Shown here in pieces: positions 20,309 through 28,957 of a stretch of DNA of 64,000 bases (the stretch's first letter is position 1; each line of letters starts with the position of its first letter). The stretch is from Hydrogenophaga sp. (GTDB lineage: Bacteria; Pseudomonadota; Gammaproteobacteria; Burkholderiales; Burkholderiaceae_C): positions 298,420 through 362,419 of the forward strand of contig NZ_JAHCKL010000002.1 of NCBI RefSeq assembly GCF_026125785.1. The letters are read 5' to 3'. The notes beneath the pieces were generated by a model. That model was not told the origin of the DNA. It was given only the letters and a program-made list of their open reading frames with translations, and made no database searches. Position numbers and translations under genes: made by a program.

Positions 20309-21019
20309 TCAGTGCGCGCCGAGGTAGGCCGCGCGCACCTTGGGGTCGTCGAGCAGTTCGCGTCCGGCGCCCTGCAGGGTGATGCGGCCGGTCTCCAGCA
20401 CGTAGGCGCGGTCGGCCACGCTCAGCGCCTGCTTGGCCATCTGCTCCACCAGCAGGATGGTCAGGCCGGCCTGGCGCAGTTGCCGGATGGTGTCGAAGAT
20501 GTCCTTGATGATCAGCGGCGCCAGACCCAGCGACGGTTCGTCGAGCAGCAGCAGGCGGGGTTCGCTCATGAGCGCGCGGGCAATGGCCAGCATCTGCTGC
20601 TCGCCGCCCGACAGCGTGCCGGACGGCTGGTGCTGCCGCTCGGCCAGGCGCGGAAAGCGCGCGAACTCGCGGTCGATCGCGGCCTGCACCGCGCGCGGGT
20701 CCTTGCGGCGCGCATAGGCGCCGAGCATCAGGTTCTCGCGCACGGTCTGGTCGGCAAACACGCCGCGCCCCTCCGGCGACATGGCCATGCCCAGGCCGAC
20801 GCGCTGGTGCGGGGGCACCTGGGTGATGTCTCTGCCATCGAACACGATGCGCCCGGCCGCCGCCGGCTCCAGGCCGGCAATGCTCTTGAGCAGCGTGCTC
20901 TTGCCCGCGCCGTTGGCGCCGATGATGGTGACGACCTCGCCAGCGCCCACTTCCAGGCTGACTTCACGGACCGCCTCGATGGCGCCGTAGTTCACGCGCA
21001 CGCCTTCAAGCTGGAGCAT
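20309..21019 (-). CDS. livF: Branched-chain-amino-acid-type ABC transporter ATPase LivF
   Basis: This 236-residue ATPase has Walker A GANGAGKST, signature LSGGEQQ and Walker B LLLLDEPSLGLAP, all typical of LivF. ATG 21019 was chosen because the protein then begins MLQLEGVRVNYG, the normal LivF start. It overlaps the end of the fused permease-ATPase gene by 14 bp. With LivH, LivM-LivG and the binding protein it completes a Liv-type importer, here probably for a carboxylate or aromatic-type substrate rather than an amino acid. Confidence 0.94.
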   Translation of the reverse strand: MLQLEGVRVNYGAIEAVREVSLEVGAGEVVTIIGANGAGKSTLLKSIAGLEPAAAGRIVFDGRDITQVPPHQRVGLGMAMSPEGRGVFADQTVRENLMLGAYARRKDPRAVQAAIDREFARFPRLAERQHQPSGTLSGGEQQMLAIARALMSEPRLLLLDEPSLGLAPLIIKDIFDTIRQLRQAGLTILLVEQMAKQALSVADRAYVLETGRITLQGAGRELLDDPKVRAAYLGAH

Positions 21020-22778
21020 GGGGTGCCTCCTCTTCGGTGCCCAGGTAGGCGGCAATGACGCGCGGGTCGGCCTGGACCTGCTCGGGGCTGCCCTCGGCGA
21101 TCTTGATGCCGTAGTCGAGCACGATGACGTGGTCCGAGATGGCCATCACGAGGTCCATGTGGTGTTCCACCATGAGAATGGTCACGCCGCAGCGGCCGAT
21201 GCGTTGCAGCAGTTGGCCCAGTTCGGCCGTCTCCTGCGGGTTCAGTCCGGCGGCCGGCTCGTCCAGCAGCAGCAACTGCGGCTCCGTGGCCAGCGCGCGC
21301 GCCAGTTCCACGCGCCGCTGCAACCCGTAGGGCAGGCTGCCGGCGTTCAGGTGGGCCTGCGCGCCCAGCCCCACGAGCTCCAGCAGTTGTAGAGCACGCT
21401 CGCGCGTGGCCTTTTCCTGCCGCCGGGCACCGGGCAGCGCCAGCAGCGAAGCGAAGAAGCCGTTGGCCATGCGGCTGTGGCGCCCGAGCATGACGTTGTC
21501 CAGCACCGAGAGCTCCGCGAACAGGCGCAGGTTCTGGAAGGTGCGGCCCATGCCCATCTTGCAGATGGCGTGCATGGGCGTTCCGGTGATCTCGCGCCCG
21601 AGGAACCGGATGGAGCCTTCGCTGGGCTCGATCACGCCAGTGAGCATGTTGATGAGCGTGCTCTTGCCCGCGCCGTTGGGGCCGATGAGGGCGTGCACGT
21701 GGCCGCGCTGCAGCCGAAAGGAGATGTCCTGCGCCGGCTTCACGCCGCCGAAGGCCTTGCTCACGTGGCTGACCTCCAGCAGTTCGCCTTCGCCTTGCGC
21801 CACGGTGTAGCCGGCGTCGCCGCCCAGGCCCGTGCCTGGTGCCGGCTGGCCACGGCCGAACAGCCGGCTGGCCGCACCCACCACGCCGCCGGGCATCACG
21901 TACAGCGCGAACAGCAGCAGGAAACCGTAGGCGAAGTGCTGGGCCGAGGGCCAGCGCGCCAGCAGCGCGTCGATGGTGGTGAGGATCACCGCTCCGGCCA
22001 GCGGGCCGTAGAGCGAGCCCGCGCCCCCGAACAGCACCAGCAGCAGGATGAAGATGGAGAGGTGGAAGTTGATGAAGTCGGAGTTGATGTACTGGTTCTG
22101 CTGGGCCACCAGCGCACCCGCGATGCCGCAGGTGACGGCCGCGACCACGAAGGCGATGACCTTGGCGCGGTACACCCGCACGCCCACCGAAGAGGAGGCG
22201 ATCTCGTCGGCCTGCAGCGAGAGCAGCGCGCGGCCGAAACGGCCCTGGATGAGGTTGCGGATCAGCAGGTGCGTCAGCGCGCACAGCAGCAGGCCCAGCC
22301 ACACCCATTGCAGCGAACTCAGCGGCTGCCCGTCCCAGGTGATGGGGCGGATGCCGTAGATGCCCTGGGCGCCGCCGAAGACGTCGGTCCATTCGCTCAC
22401 CAGTTTTTCGACCACGATGCCGAACGCGAGCGTCACCATGGCGAGGTAAGGCCCCTTCACCCGCAGCGAGGGCAGGGCGATCAGCACACCGCAGATGCCC
22501 GAAACACTCGCCGCCAGCACCAGGGCCAGCCAGGGGTCGATCTCGGTGCGGCTGGTCAGCAGCGCCACGGCGTAGGCCCCGGCCGCGAACAGGCCGGCCT
22601 GGCCGAGCGACTTCTGGCCGGCGTAGCCCACGAGCACGTTCATGCCTGCGGCCGCCAGGTAGTAGACGCACATCATGAAGGCGATGCGCAGGTAGTAGTC
22701 GTTGCCCAGCAGGGTGCTGGCGGCCATCAGCGCGGCCGTCGCGGCCACGACGAGGGCCAGGTGGGTCGCGAACTTCAT
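21006..22778 (-). CDS. Fused LivM permease and LivG ATPase
   Basis: This 590-residue protein joins two subunits of a Liv-type ABC importer. Residues 1-305 are the LivM permease, with GYAGQKSLGQAGLFAAGAY as the family block and GGAGSLYGPLAGA near 251-263. A linker of about 30 residues follows. Residues 333-590 are a LivG ATPase with Walker A GPNGAGKST (366-374), GMGRTFQNLRLF (Q-loop) and Walker B LLLLDEPAAGLNP. The frame is uninterrupted. LivM-LivG fusions exist in other proteobacteria but are the minority form. ATG 22778 overlaps the livH stop. Confidence 0.93.
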   Translation of the reverse strand: MKFATHLALVVAATAALMAASTLLGNDYYLRIAFMMCVYYLAAAGMNVLVGYAGQKSLGQAGLFAAGAYAVALLTSRTEIDPWLALVLAASVSGICGVLIALPSLRVKGPYLAMVTLAFGIVVEKLVSEWTDVFGGAQGIYGIRPITWDGQPLSSLQWVWLGLLLCALTHLLIRNLIQGRFGRALLSLQADEIASSSVGVRVYRAKVIAFVVAAVTCGIAGALVAQQNQYINSDFINFHLSIFILLLVLFGGAGSLYGPLAGAVILTTIDALLARWPSAQHFAYGFLLLFALYVMPGGVVGAASRLFGRGQPAPGTGLGGDAGYTVAQGEGELLEVSHVSKAFGGVKPAQDISFRLQRGHVHALIGPNGAGKSTLINMLTGVIEPSEGSIRFLGREITGTPMHAICKMGMGRTFQNLRLFAELSVLDNVMLGRHSRMANGFFASLLALPGARRQEKATRERALQLLELVGLGAQAHLNAGSLPYGLQRRVELARALATEPQLLLLDEPAAGLNPQETAELGQLLQRIGRCGVTILMVEHHMDLVMAISDHVIVLDYGIKIAEGSPEQVQADPRVIAAYLGTEEEAPHAPA

Positions 22779-23698
22779 ACCTTCTCCACCACGGGCTTGC
22801 CGAACAGGCCGGTGGGACGGAAGGCCAGTACCAGGATCACCAGGGCGAAGACGGCGACCTCGCGCCACTGCGCCTGCCAGAGGTTGATGAGCGACTCCAG
22901 CACGCCCAACGCAAAGCCGCCGATGACGCAGCCGCGCGGGTTGGACAGGCCGCCGATCATGGCGCCGGAGAAGCCCTTGAGGCCCACGGCCAGTCCCATG
23001 AAGAGCGAGGCCTGGGCGATGGGAGCGAGCAGGAAGCCCGAGAGGCCCGCCAGCGCCGCGCTGACGACGAAGGCGCCGATCATCACCGCCTGGGTGTTGA
23101 TGCCCATCAGGCTGGCGATCTGGCCGTTGGCCGCCACGGCGCGCATGGCCTTGCCCACCATGGTGCGGTTCATGACATGGTCGAACACCAGCATCACCGC
23201 CACGCTCACGCCCAGTGTGAGCAACTCCTGCGGCCGCACGCCAATGCCCCAGAAGCGGATCACCTCGTCGCCCACGGGCGCGGGCACCACCACGGGCTTG
23301 GGGCCCCAGATGGCCAGTCCGATGCTCTGCAGGATCACGCCGAAACCCAGGGTGCTCATGACCCAGGCCATGCCCGGGCGGCCGGCGAACGGGCGCACGC
23401 CCGCCACATACAGCAGCCAGCCCAGCAGGCCCATGACACCCAGTGCGGCCGCAAAGGCCAGCAACTGGGCAGTGAGACTGGGCTCGGTGGTGCCGAACGA
23501 GGTCGACGACACCGGCATGCCCAGCATCAGGAACAGCGCGCTCATGCCGATGAACGCACCTGCCGAGACGAACTCGCCGTGCGAGAAGTTCAGCGTCTTG
23601 GTGGTGGTGAACGTGATGCTGAACCCGAGCGCGACCAGCGCGTAGGCACCGCCCACGGCCAGTCCGCTCAGGATCGCCTGCAGAAGCGCGACGGTCAT
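22775..23698 (-). CDS. livH: Liv-type ABC transporter permease LivH
   Basis: This 307-residue permease begins with LLQAILSGLAVGGAYALVAL, the classical LivH N-terminus. The segment TLNFSHGEFVSAGAF and the later KGFSGAMIGGLSNPRGCVIGG contain the ATPase-contact region. About eight membrane segments are visible. Its stop overlaps the start of the fused livM-livG gene. It lies 10 bp downstream of the substrate-binding protein gene. Confidence 0.94.
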   Translation of the reverse strand: MTVALLQAILSGLAVGGAYALVALGFSITFTTTKTLNFSHGEFVSAGAFIGMSALFLMLGMPVSSTSFGTTEPSLTAQLLAFAAALGVMGLLGWLLYVAGVRPFAGRPGMAWVMSTLGFGVILQSIGLAIWGPKPVVVPAPVGDEVIRFWGIGVRPQELLTLGVSVAVMLVFDHVMNRTMVGKAMRAVAANGQIASLMGINTQAVMIGAFVVSAALAGLSGFLLAPIAQASLFMGLAVGLKGFSGAMIGGLSNPRGCVIGGFALGVLESLINLWQAQWREVAVFALVILVLAFRPTGLFGKPVVEKV

Positions 23699-23708
23699 GG
23701 CGATCGGT

Positions 23709-24902
23709 TTACTGTTTGAAGTCCGCGGCGGTGAACGAGGTGATCAGCGCGTCGCTGTAGGGCAGCAGCTTGCCGTCCTTCCACTTGATCCACACCAGGT
23801 CCTTGGCGGTGAGGGCTTCGTGGTCGTTCTTGCTGAAAGGCTTGGTGTAGGTCTTGAGCAGGCCTTGCACCGGGGCCTGCAGGTCCTCCAGCGCCAGGCG
23901 GATCTGGGAGCCGTCGGTGCTCTTGGCCTGCTTGATCGCCTCGGCCATCAGCAGCACCGAGTCGTAGCCGTGCAGCGCGAACGAGAACGAGCTGGGCGCC
24001 TTGAGCTTGGAGCCGATGCGGTCATACAGCTTCTGCTGCGTCGGCGTGCGGGTGTCGCCCACGGTGCGCATGAAGAGCGGCTTCTCGGCCAGGGTCTTGC
24101 CCGCGGCGTCGTAGAAGGTGATGTTGTCCGCGGCCCAGGAGGTCAGCGTGAGCGGGAAGTAGTTGATCTTCTCCATGCTGCGGATGAGCTGGGCGATGGG
24201 CGTGCCCTGGGCCCACACCACCACCGTGTCCACGCCGGCGGACTTCATCTTGCCCAGTTGGGAAGTCATGTCCGTGTCGCCCACGCCGAAACGCTCGACG
24301 CCCGCGATCTTGATGTCCTGCAGCTTGGCGATCTCTTCCATGTCCTTGAGGCCGCCCTGGCCGTAGCCGGTGGTCTCGGCCATCAGGCCCACCACCTTGG
24401 AGGCGCTGTTCTTCTTCACGTAGGCCATCAGCGCGGCCACTTGCTCACGGTCCACCATGGAGACGCGGAACATGTAGTTGTCCGCGCCCGGGCTCATGGG
24501 TTTGGTGATGTCGGTGCCGGAGCCCACGTTACCCATCACGGGCACCTTCTTCTGGTTGGCGATGTGCTTCCAGGCCATGGCGTTGCCGGAGTTGGTCGGG
24601 CCGAACACGGCCGTGACCTTCTCGTTGTCCACCAGGTCGCTCATGTTCTGGATGGACTTGGGCGGCGCGGACACGTCGTCGCGCGTGACCAGGGTGAGCT
24701 TGCGGCCCAGCACACCGCCCGCGGCGTTGATGTCGGCGATGGCGGCTTCCATGCCCAGCACGGCGGCCTGGCCGCTCTGGGCGGAAGGCGAGGCGGACAG
24801 GTCGCCGTTGTACCCCAGCTTGATGTCCTGGGCCATCGAGGCGCCGGCCGCGACGGCAAAGGTTGCCGCCGCGAGCGCGGTCCGCAGGTGAGTCAGCTTC
24901 AT
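23709..24902 (-). CDS. Liv-type ABC transporter substrate-binding protein
   Basis: This 397-residue periplasmic protein has a Sec signal ending near GASMAQD (cleavage about residue 24). A type-1 periplasmic binding (Peripla_BP_6) fold follows: DIKLGYNGDLSASPSAQSGQ, then AAIADINAAGGVLGRKL and ATTGYGQGG. I chose ATG 24902, which carries a normal signal peptide and a GGAGAC ribosome site; the frame is open further upstream but that part is not signal-like. Homologues bind branched-chain amino acids, amides or aromatic and dicarboxylic acids. In this operon the ligand is probably the catabolic substrate. Confidence 0.92.
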   Translation of the reverse strand: MKLTHLRTALAAATFAVAAGASMAQDIKLGYNGDLSASPSAQSGQAAVLGMEAAIADINAAGGVLGRKLTLVTRDDVSAPPKSIQNMSDLVDNEKVTAVFGPTNSGNAMAWKHIANQKKVPVMGNVGSGTDITKPMSPGADNYMFRVSMVDREQVAALMAYVKKNSASKVVGLMAETTGYGQGGLKDMEEIAKLQDIKIAGVERFGVGDTDMTSQLGKMKSAGVDTVVVWAQGTPIAQLIRSMEKINYFPLTLTSWAADNITFYDAAGKTLAEKPLFMRTVGDTRTPTQQKLYDRIGSKLKAPSSFSFALHGYDSVLLMAEAIKQAKSTDGSQIRLALEDLQAPVQGLLKTYTKPFSKNDHEALTAKDLVWIKWKDGKLLPYSDALITSFTAADFKQ

Positions 24903-24975
24903 GGTTGTCTCCTTGGTTGGAAAAAGGGCGCGGGGCCCGGACTGAAAAACGGAAAGAGGGTGGCCGGGGGGGCGG

Positions 24976-25752
24976 CTACGCCGCCAGGAAACCACCGTCC
25001 ACCGGCAGGGTGATGCCGGTCACGTAGCGGGACATGTCGGAGGCGAGGAAGATGACCGGGCCCACAAGGTCCTCGGTCTCTCCCACGCGCCCCATCGGGA
25101 TGCGGGTCATGAAGGCCTCCAGCCGCGCGGGGTCCTCGCGCGTGGCTGCGGTCATGGGCGTGGCGATCACGCCGGGTGCCAGCGCGTTCACGCGCACCCC
25201 CAGCGGCGCCAGCTCGGCCGCCAGCGACTGCGTGAACATCTTGATGGCGCCCTTGGACGGCGAATAGCCCAGGCTGCCCCCCTGGCCGGCGTAGGCGGCG
25301 ATGGAGGCGATGTTGACGATGCCGCCGCGGGCGGACTTGATCGCGGGCAGCCAGGCCATGGTTGCGTTGAAGGTGCCCTGGACGTTGACGTCCATGGTCT
25401 TCTTCCAGTTGGCCGCTGCCCTGGGGCTGGCCGTGCCTTCGCGGATGATCACGCCGGCGTTGTTGACCAGCAGGTCGACCGTGCCCACGTCCTGCGCCAC
25501 GCGCTGCGCCAGCGCCTCGCAGGCCTCGGCCGACGTGACGTCCAGCGCGAACGACCAGGCCTGGGCGCCGTCGTCGCGCGCGAGTTGCGCGGTCTGCGCG
25601 GCGGCCTCGGCATTCATGTCGGTGGCGATCACACGGGCACCGGCCTGTGCCAGGCCGAGCACGATGGCGCGGCCGTTGCCTTGCCCGGCGCCCGTGACCA
25701 GGGCCAGGCGGCCCTGCAGCAGCGCGGGTGCGATGTGGGGAGGAAAGGTCAT
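24976..25752 (-). CDS. Short-chain dehydrogenase/reductase
   Basis: This 258-residue classical SDR has the NAD(P)-binding motif TGAGQGNG at residues 20-27. NNAG follows at 97-100. The catalytic set is Ser150, Tyr163 and Lys167 in YSPSK. An Asp at the end of the second strand (IATDMN) favours NAD over NADP. It should oxidise an alcohol to a ketone or the reverse in the pathway. It lies between the flavoprotein gene (20 bp upstream) and the binding-protein gene (73 bp downstream). Confidence 0.93.
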   Translation of the reverse strand: MTFPPHIAPALLQGRLALVTGAGQGNGRAIVLGLAQAGARVIATDMNAEAAAQTAQLARDDGAQAWSFALDVTSAEACEALAQRVAQDVGTVDLLVNNAGVIIREGTASPRAAANWKKTMDVNVQGTFNATMAWLPAIKSARGGIVNIASIAAYAGQGGSLGYSPSKGAIKMFTQSLAAELAPLGVRVNALAPGVIATPMTAATREDPARLEAFMTRIPMGRVGETEDLVGPVIFLASDMSRYVTGITLPVDGGFLAA

Positions 25753-25772
25753 GGCAGGGTCTCCGTCGGGGC

Positions 25773-27524
25773 TCAGGCGGTGGCTTGCGCGGCGGTGGCC
25801 AGCGGTGCGATTTCCGCCGCTGCGGGCTGCTGCGCGAGTTCGCGTCCGGCCACGTAGCCGAAGGTCAGCGCCGGCCCCAGGGTGATGCCCGCACCTGGGT
25901 AGTTGCCGCCCATGACGCTGGCCGCGTCGTTGCCCACCGCGTACAGGCCCGGGATGGGTTGGCGCTGGGCATCGAGCACGCGTGTGCGCTCGTCGGTGAC
26001 CAGGCCGGCAAAGGTACCGATGTCGCCCACCACCAGCTTGATGGCGTAGTACGGGCCGTGCTCCAGCGGCGCCACACAGGGATTGGGCGCCACCGTGGCG
26101 TCGCCCTGGTAGCGGTTGTAGGCCTTGCTGCCCTTGCCGAACGCGGGGTCTTCGCCGCGCTGCGCACCGGCGTTGAACTCTGCCACCGTGCGTTCGAGCA
26201 CCGCCGGATCGACGTCGATCTCTCTGGCCAGCGCGGCCACCGTGGCGCCGCGCTTGAGATAGCCGCTGCGCAGGTGGCGGCCGATGGGCAGCGGCGCCGG
26301 CGCCACGCAGCCCAGTCCGTAGTTGCGCAGGGCCTTGTGGTCGCACAGCAGCCAGGCCGACACCTCGGGCTCGTCCTTGCAGGCCGCCACCATGCCCTGC
26401 ACGAAGTCGTGGTAGCTGTTGCCTTCGTTGGTGAAGCGCACGCCGCGGCGCGTCACGGCGATCACGCCGGGCTTGGCGCGGTCGATGAAGTGGGGCATCA
26501 CGCCCCGGCTGCCATCGGGGCGCGTGGTCACCGAGGCGGGCACCCAGGCCGCCGCGTGCGGGATGGTGCCATCGACCCAGCCGCCCACGCTCTCGCCCAG
26601 GCGCAGCCCGTCGCCGGTGTTGGTCTGGGGCGAGGGCGAATAGTGTTCCTGCCCTGTGGGCGCGTGGGGAAAGAGTTGGCGGCGGCGCTCCACGTCGTAG
26701 GGGAAGCCACCGCAGGCCAGGACCACGCCGCGCGCCGCGCGCACCAGCACCGGCTGGCCTTCGTGCTGCACCATGGCGCCGGTCACGCGGCCCTCTTCAG
26801 AGACCAGGCGCTCCACCGGCGAAGACAGCCAGATGGGGATCTTCAGGTCCATGGCGGCGCGCGCCAGGCGGCCGGCGAGGGCGTTGCCGTTGGTCAGCGT
26901 CATGCCGCGCCCATGCCGCAGCACGTCCAGGAAATGCCGGGTCAGCCGCCGGGTCACGTAGGCGAAGGACACCGGCGACTTGAAGGCGCGCATGAAGTGT
27001 TTGATCTCCGGGCCCGAGCCCAGCATCATGCCGAACACCGTGAGTTCGGGCAGCGGCGGCGCCAACTGTTTGATGCGCGGCCCCAGTTCGCGTCCGTCGA
27101 ACGGGCGGGTCACCATGGAGCGGCCGCCCTGCTGGCCGCCCGGCGCCTCGGCGTGGTAGTCGGGGAACACCGCCGGCAGGTCGAACTGCACGCAGGTGTT
27201 GCGGGTGAAGAAGTCGATCGCCTCAGGGCCTTGGGTCAGGAAGGTGTGTACGCGCGCCGCGTCGTAGTGCGTCGTGGCCTCGTGCCTCATGTAGGTCACG
27301 GCCGCGCCCGAAGGCTCCTCGATGCCTTGCTCCCTGGCCAGGCGCGTACCCGGAATCCAGAGCCAGCCGCCCGAGCGCGCGGTGGTGCCGCCAAACAGCG
27401 GCTGCTTGTCCACCACCAGCACCTTTAGGCCCTGCGAAGCCGCCGTGATGGCCGTGGCCATGCCCGAGGCGCCGGTGCCCACCACGAGCACGTCCACGTC
27501 CCGTGTCTTTGTCTTTTCCGTCAT
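25773..27524 (-). CDS. FAD-dependent dehydrogenase, 3-ketosteroid-Delta1-dehydrogenase-like
   Basis: This 583-residue flavoprotein of the fumarate reductase/KstD superfamily has the FAD-binding motif VGTGASG (G16, G18, G21). GGTTARSGGWLWIP follows at about 45-58. The C-terminal flavin cap GNYPGAGITLGPALTFGYVAG is typical of KstD-like enzymes. These enzymes introduce a C=C bond next to a ketone, or reduce it. As the first gene of the operon it probably catalyses an early desaturation. Steroid activity is not implied; no other steroid-degradation genes are in the window. Confidence 0.9.
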   Translation of the reverse strand: MTEKTKTRDVDVLVVGTGASGMATAITAASQGLKVLVVDKQPLFGGTTARSGGWLWIPGTRLAREQGIEEPSGAAVTYMRHEATTHYDAARVHTFLTQGPEAIDFFTRNTCVQFDLPAVFPDYHAEAPGGQQGGRSMVTRPFDGRELGPRIKQLAPPLPELTVFGMMLGSGPEIKHFMRAFKSPVSFAYVTRRLTRHFLDVLRHGRGMTLTNGNALAGRLARAAMDLKIPIWLSSPVERLVSEEGRVTGAMVQHEGQPVLVRAARGVVLACGGFPYDVERRRQLFPHAPTGQEHYSPSPQTNTGDGLRLGESVGGWVDGTIPHAAAWVPASVTTRPDGSRGVMPHFIDRAKPGVIAVTRRGVRFTNEGNSYHDFVQGMVAACKDEPEVSAWLLCDHKALRNYGLGCVAPAPLPIGRHLRSGYLKRGATVAALAREIDVDPAVLERTVAEFNAGAQRGEDPAFGKGSKAYNRYQGDATVAPNPCVAPLEHGPYYAIKLVVGDIGTFAGLVTDERTRVLDAQRQPIPGLYAVGNDAASVMGGNYPGAGITLGPALTFGYVAGRELAQQPAAAEIAPLATAAQATA

Positions 27525-27572
27525 TGCTGCTGCTCCTGCTCTGCCCGATGAGACCGGGACTCGGTCTTCGTA

Positions 27573-27607
27573 TGATTATGGTCAATCAATTCGTTAATAT
27601 CGAACGA
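27573..27607. promoter_or_regulatory. Two inverted repeats between the KstD-like operon and the IclR gene
   Basis: TGATT-N6-AATCA (27573-27588) and TCGTT-N7-AACGA (27591-27607) lie side by side in the 127-bp AT-rich gap between divergent genes. They are suitable sites for the IclR-type regulator encoded at 27652 to control both directions. The assignment rests on symmetry and position. Confidence 0.45.
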
Positions 27608-27651
27608 TTAGACTTCATCAGACAAATCCATGAATATCGGGGAAAACACGG

Positions 27652-28479
27652 ATGGCTACACTCGGGCCTTCGCGCATGAAATCGCCGACCATGGAAAAGA
27701 ACCGACGGGGCATTCAATCGATCGAGATCGGCAGCGCGCTGCTGCTGCAGCTGGCCCGTCACGTGCGGCCGGTGCCGCTCAAGGATCTCGCGCGCGCCGC
27801 GGGCATGACGCCAGGCAAGGCGCATCCCTACATGGTCAGCTTCCTCAAGGTCGGTTTCGTGACCCAGACCGACGCGGGCCACTACGAACTGGGCCCGCTG
27901 GCGCTGACCCTGGGGCTCACGCGGTTGCAGCGCATGGACCCGGTGAAGGAGGCGTCGCAGGTGATCGAGGCCCTGGCCGAGGAAACCGGGCAGAGCGTCG
28001 CCGTGGCGGTCTGGGGCAACCTGGGGCCGACCATCGTTCGGCTGGAAGAGCCGATACAGCCGCTGCACGTCAACCTGCGCGCGGGCACGGTGATGTCCCT
28101 GGTGAACACCGCCACGGGCCGCCTGTTCGCCGCCTACATGCCGCCCAAGCTGGTGGAGCGGCTGCTGTCGGACGAACTGGCCCGCGTGGGCGACGCGCCG
28201 GAGACGCCGCTCAAGCTCGGCCACGAGGCCTTCGAGGCGCTGCTCGCGGAGACGCGCCGCCATGGCCTCTCGCGTTCGCTGGGCCAGCCGATTCCCGGCA
28301 TTGATGCGCTGTGCGCGCCGGTGTTCGACGGCGCGGGCCACCTCGTGCTGGGCCTGTTGGTGATGGGGCCCTCGGCCACGTTCGACAGCCGTTGGGACGG
28401 TGCGGTGGCCAAGGCCGCGCTGCAATGCGCGGCGGAAGTCTCCCGTCGCATCGGCAACGACCGCGCGCGCGCTCCATGA
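27652..28479 (+). CDS. IclR-family transcriptional regulator
   Basis: This 275-residue regulator has a winged helix-turn-helix at about residues 25-75 (VPLKDLARAAGMTPGKAHPYM). An IclR-type effector domain follows, with GQSVAVAVWGNLGP and ending in DALCAPVFDGAGHLVLGL. It is divergent from the flavoprotein gene and almost certainly controls the catabolic operon, probably with a pathway compound as effector. ATG 27652 is the longest start; ATG 27676 or 27691 are possible. A perfect bidirectional terminator begins at its stop codon. Confidence 0.92.
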   Translation: MATLGPSRMKSPTMEKNRRGIQSIEIGSALLLQLARHVRPVPLKDLARAAGMTPGKAHPYMVSFLKVGFVTQTDAGHYELGPLALTLGLTRLQRMDPVKEASQVIEALAEETGQSVAVAVWGNLGPTIVRLEEPIQPLHVNLRAGTVMSLVNTATGRLFAAYMPPKLVERLLSDELARVGDAPETPLKLGHEAFEALLAETRRHGLSRSLGQPIPGIDALCAPVFDGAGHLVLGLLVMGPSATFDSRWDGAVAKAALQCAAEVSRRIGNDRARAP

Positions 28480-28513
28480 AAAAACCCGCCGGGTCGCGGC
28501 GGGTTTTTTCATG
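28475..28513. terminator. Bidirectional intrinsic terminator between the IclR gene and the cytochrome c gene
   Basis: A perfect 16-bp inverted repeat, CATGAAAAAACCCGCC (28475-28490) and its exact complement (28498-28513), flanks a 7-nt loop. The GC core CCCGCC/GGCGGG is followed by six Ts on each strand. It includes the IclR stop codon and terminates both convergent genes. Confidence 0.93.
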
Positions 28514-28528
28514 CGCCAGGGGCGCGGA

Positions 28529-28834
28529 TCACTTCAGGCTGAGCACCCAGGCGGCCAGCTTCTTGGCCTCGGCTTCGCTGACCTGCGTGTTCGCGGGCAT
28601 GGGGATCGCACCCCAGACGCCGGAGCCGCCCTTGACGATCTTGGTGGCCAGGGCATCCACGGCCTTGGCGTCGCCTGCGTACTTCTTGGCGACGTCCTTG
28701 TAGGAAGGGCCCACCAGCTTCTTGTCCACCGCATGGCAGGCCATGCAGTTCTTGCTCTTGGCCAGGGCTTCATCGGCCATCGCGGGCAGCGCCAGCGTGC
28801 TCATGGCGGCCAGAATGAGGAAAGCGCGTTTCAT
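28529..28834 (-). CDS. Small periplasmic class I cytochrome c
   Basis: This 101-residue protein has a signal peptide ending at PAMADEA (cleavage about residue 20). One haem-binding motif CMACH spans residues 30-34, and Met79 in IPMPAN is the probable sixth ligand. The size and the KNCMACHAVDKKLVGPSYKDVAKKY-type arrangement match cytochrome c551/c552 electron carriers. It probably transfers electrons to a terminal oxidase or other periplasmic acceptor. It has its own upstream region and ends at the bidirectional terminator. Confidence 0.94.
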   Translation of the reverse strand: MKRAFLILAAMSTLALPAMADEALAKSKNCMACHAVDKKLVGPSYKDVAKKYAGDAKAVDALATKIVKGGSGVWGAIPMPANTQVSEAEAKKLAAWVLSLK

Positions 28835-28957
28835 GGGGGACTTCCTTGTGATGTTTGCCAGGATTGGCGTGGCGCGATTTTAACGAAGCCCGTTTTGCGC
28901 AGACACGACGGGTTACAGTTTCTTGCCGGCTTTGTCCGGCCTTTACCGGAGCATGTG

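Noticed and set aside
25773-27524. Steroid degradation as the role of the KstD-like operon
   Set aside because: No other steroid or cholate genes are present; the flavoprotein family is broad.
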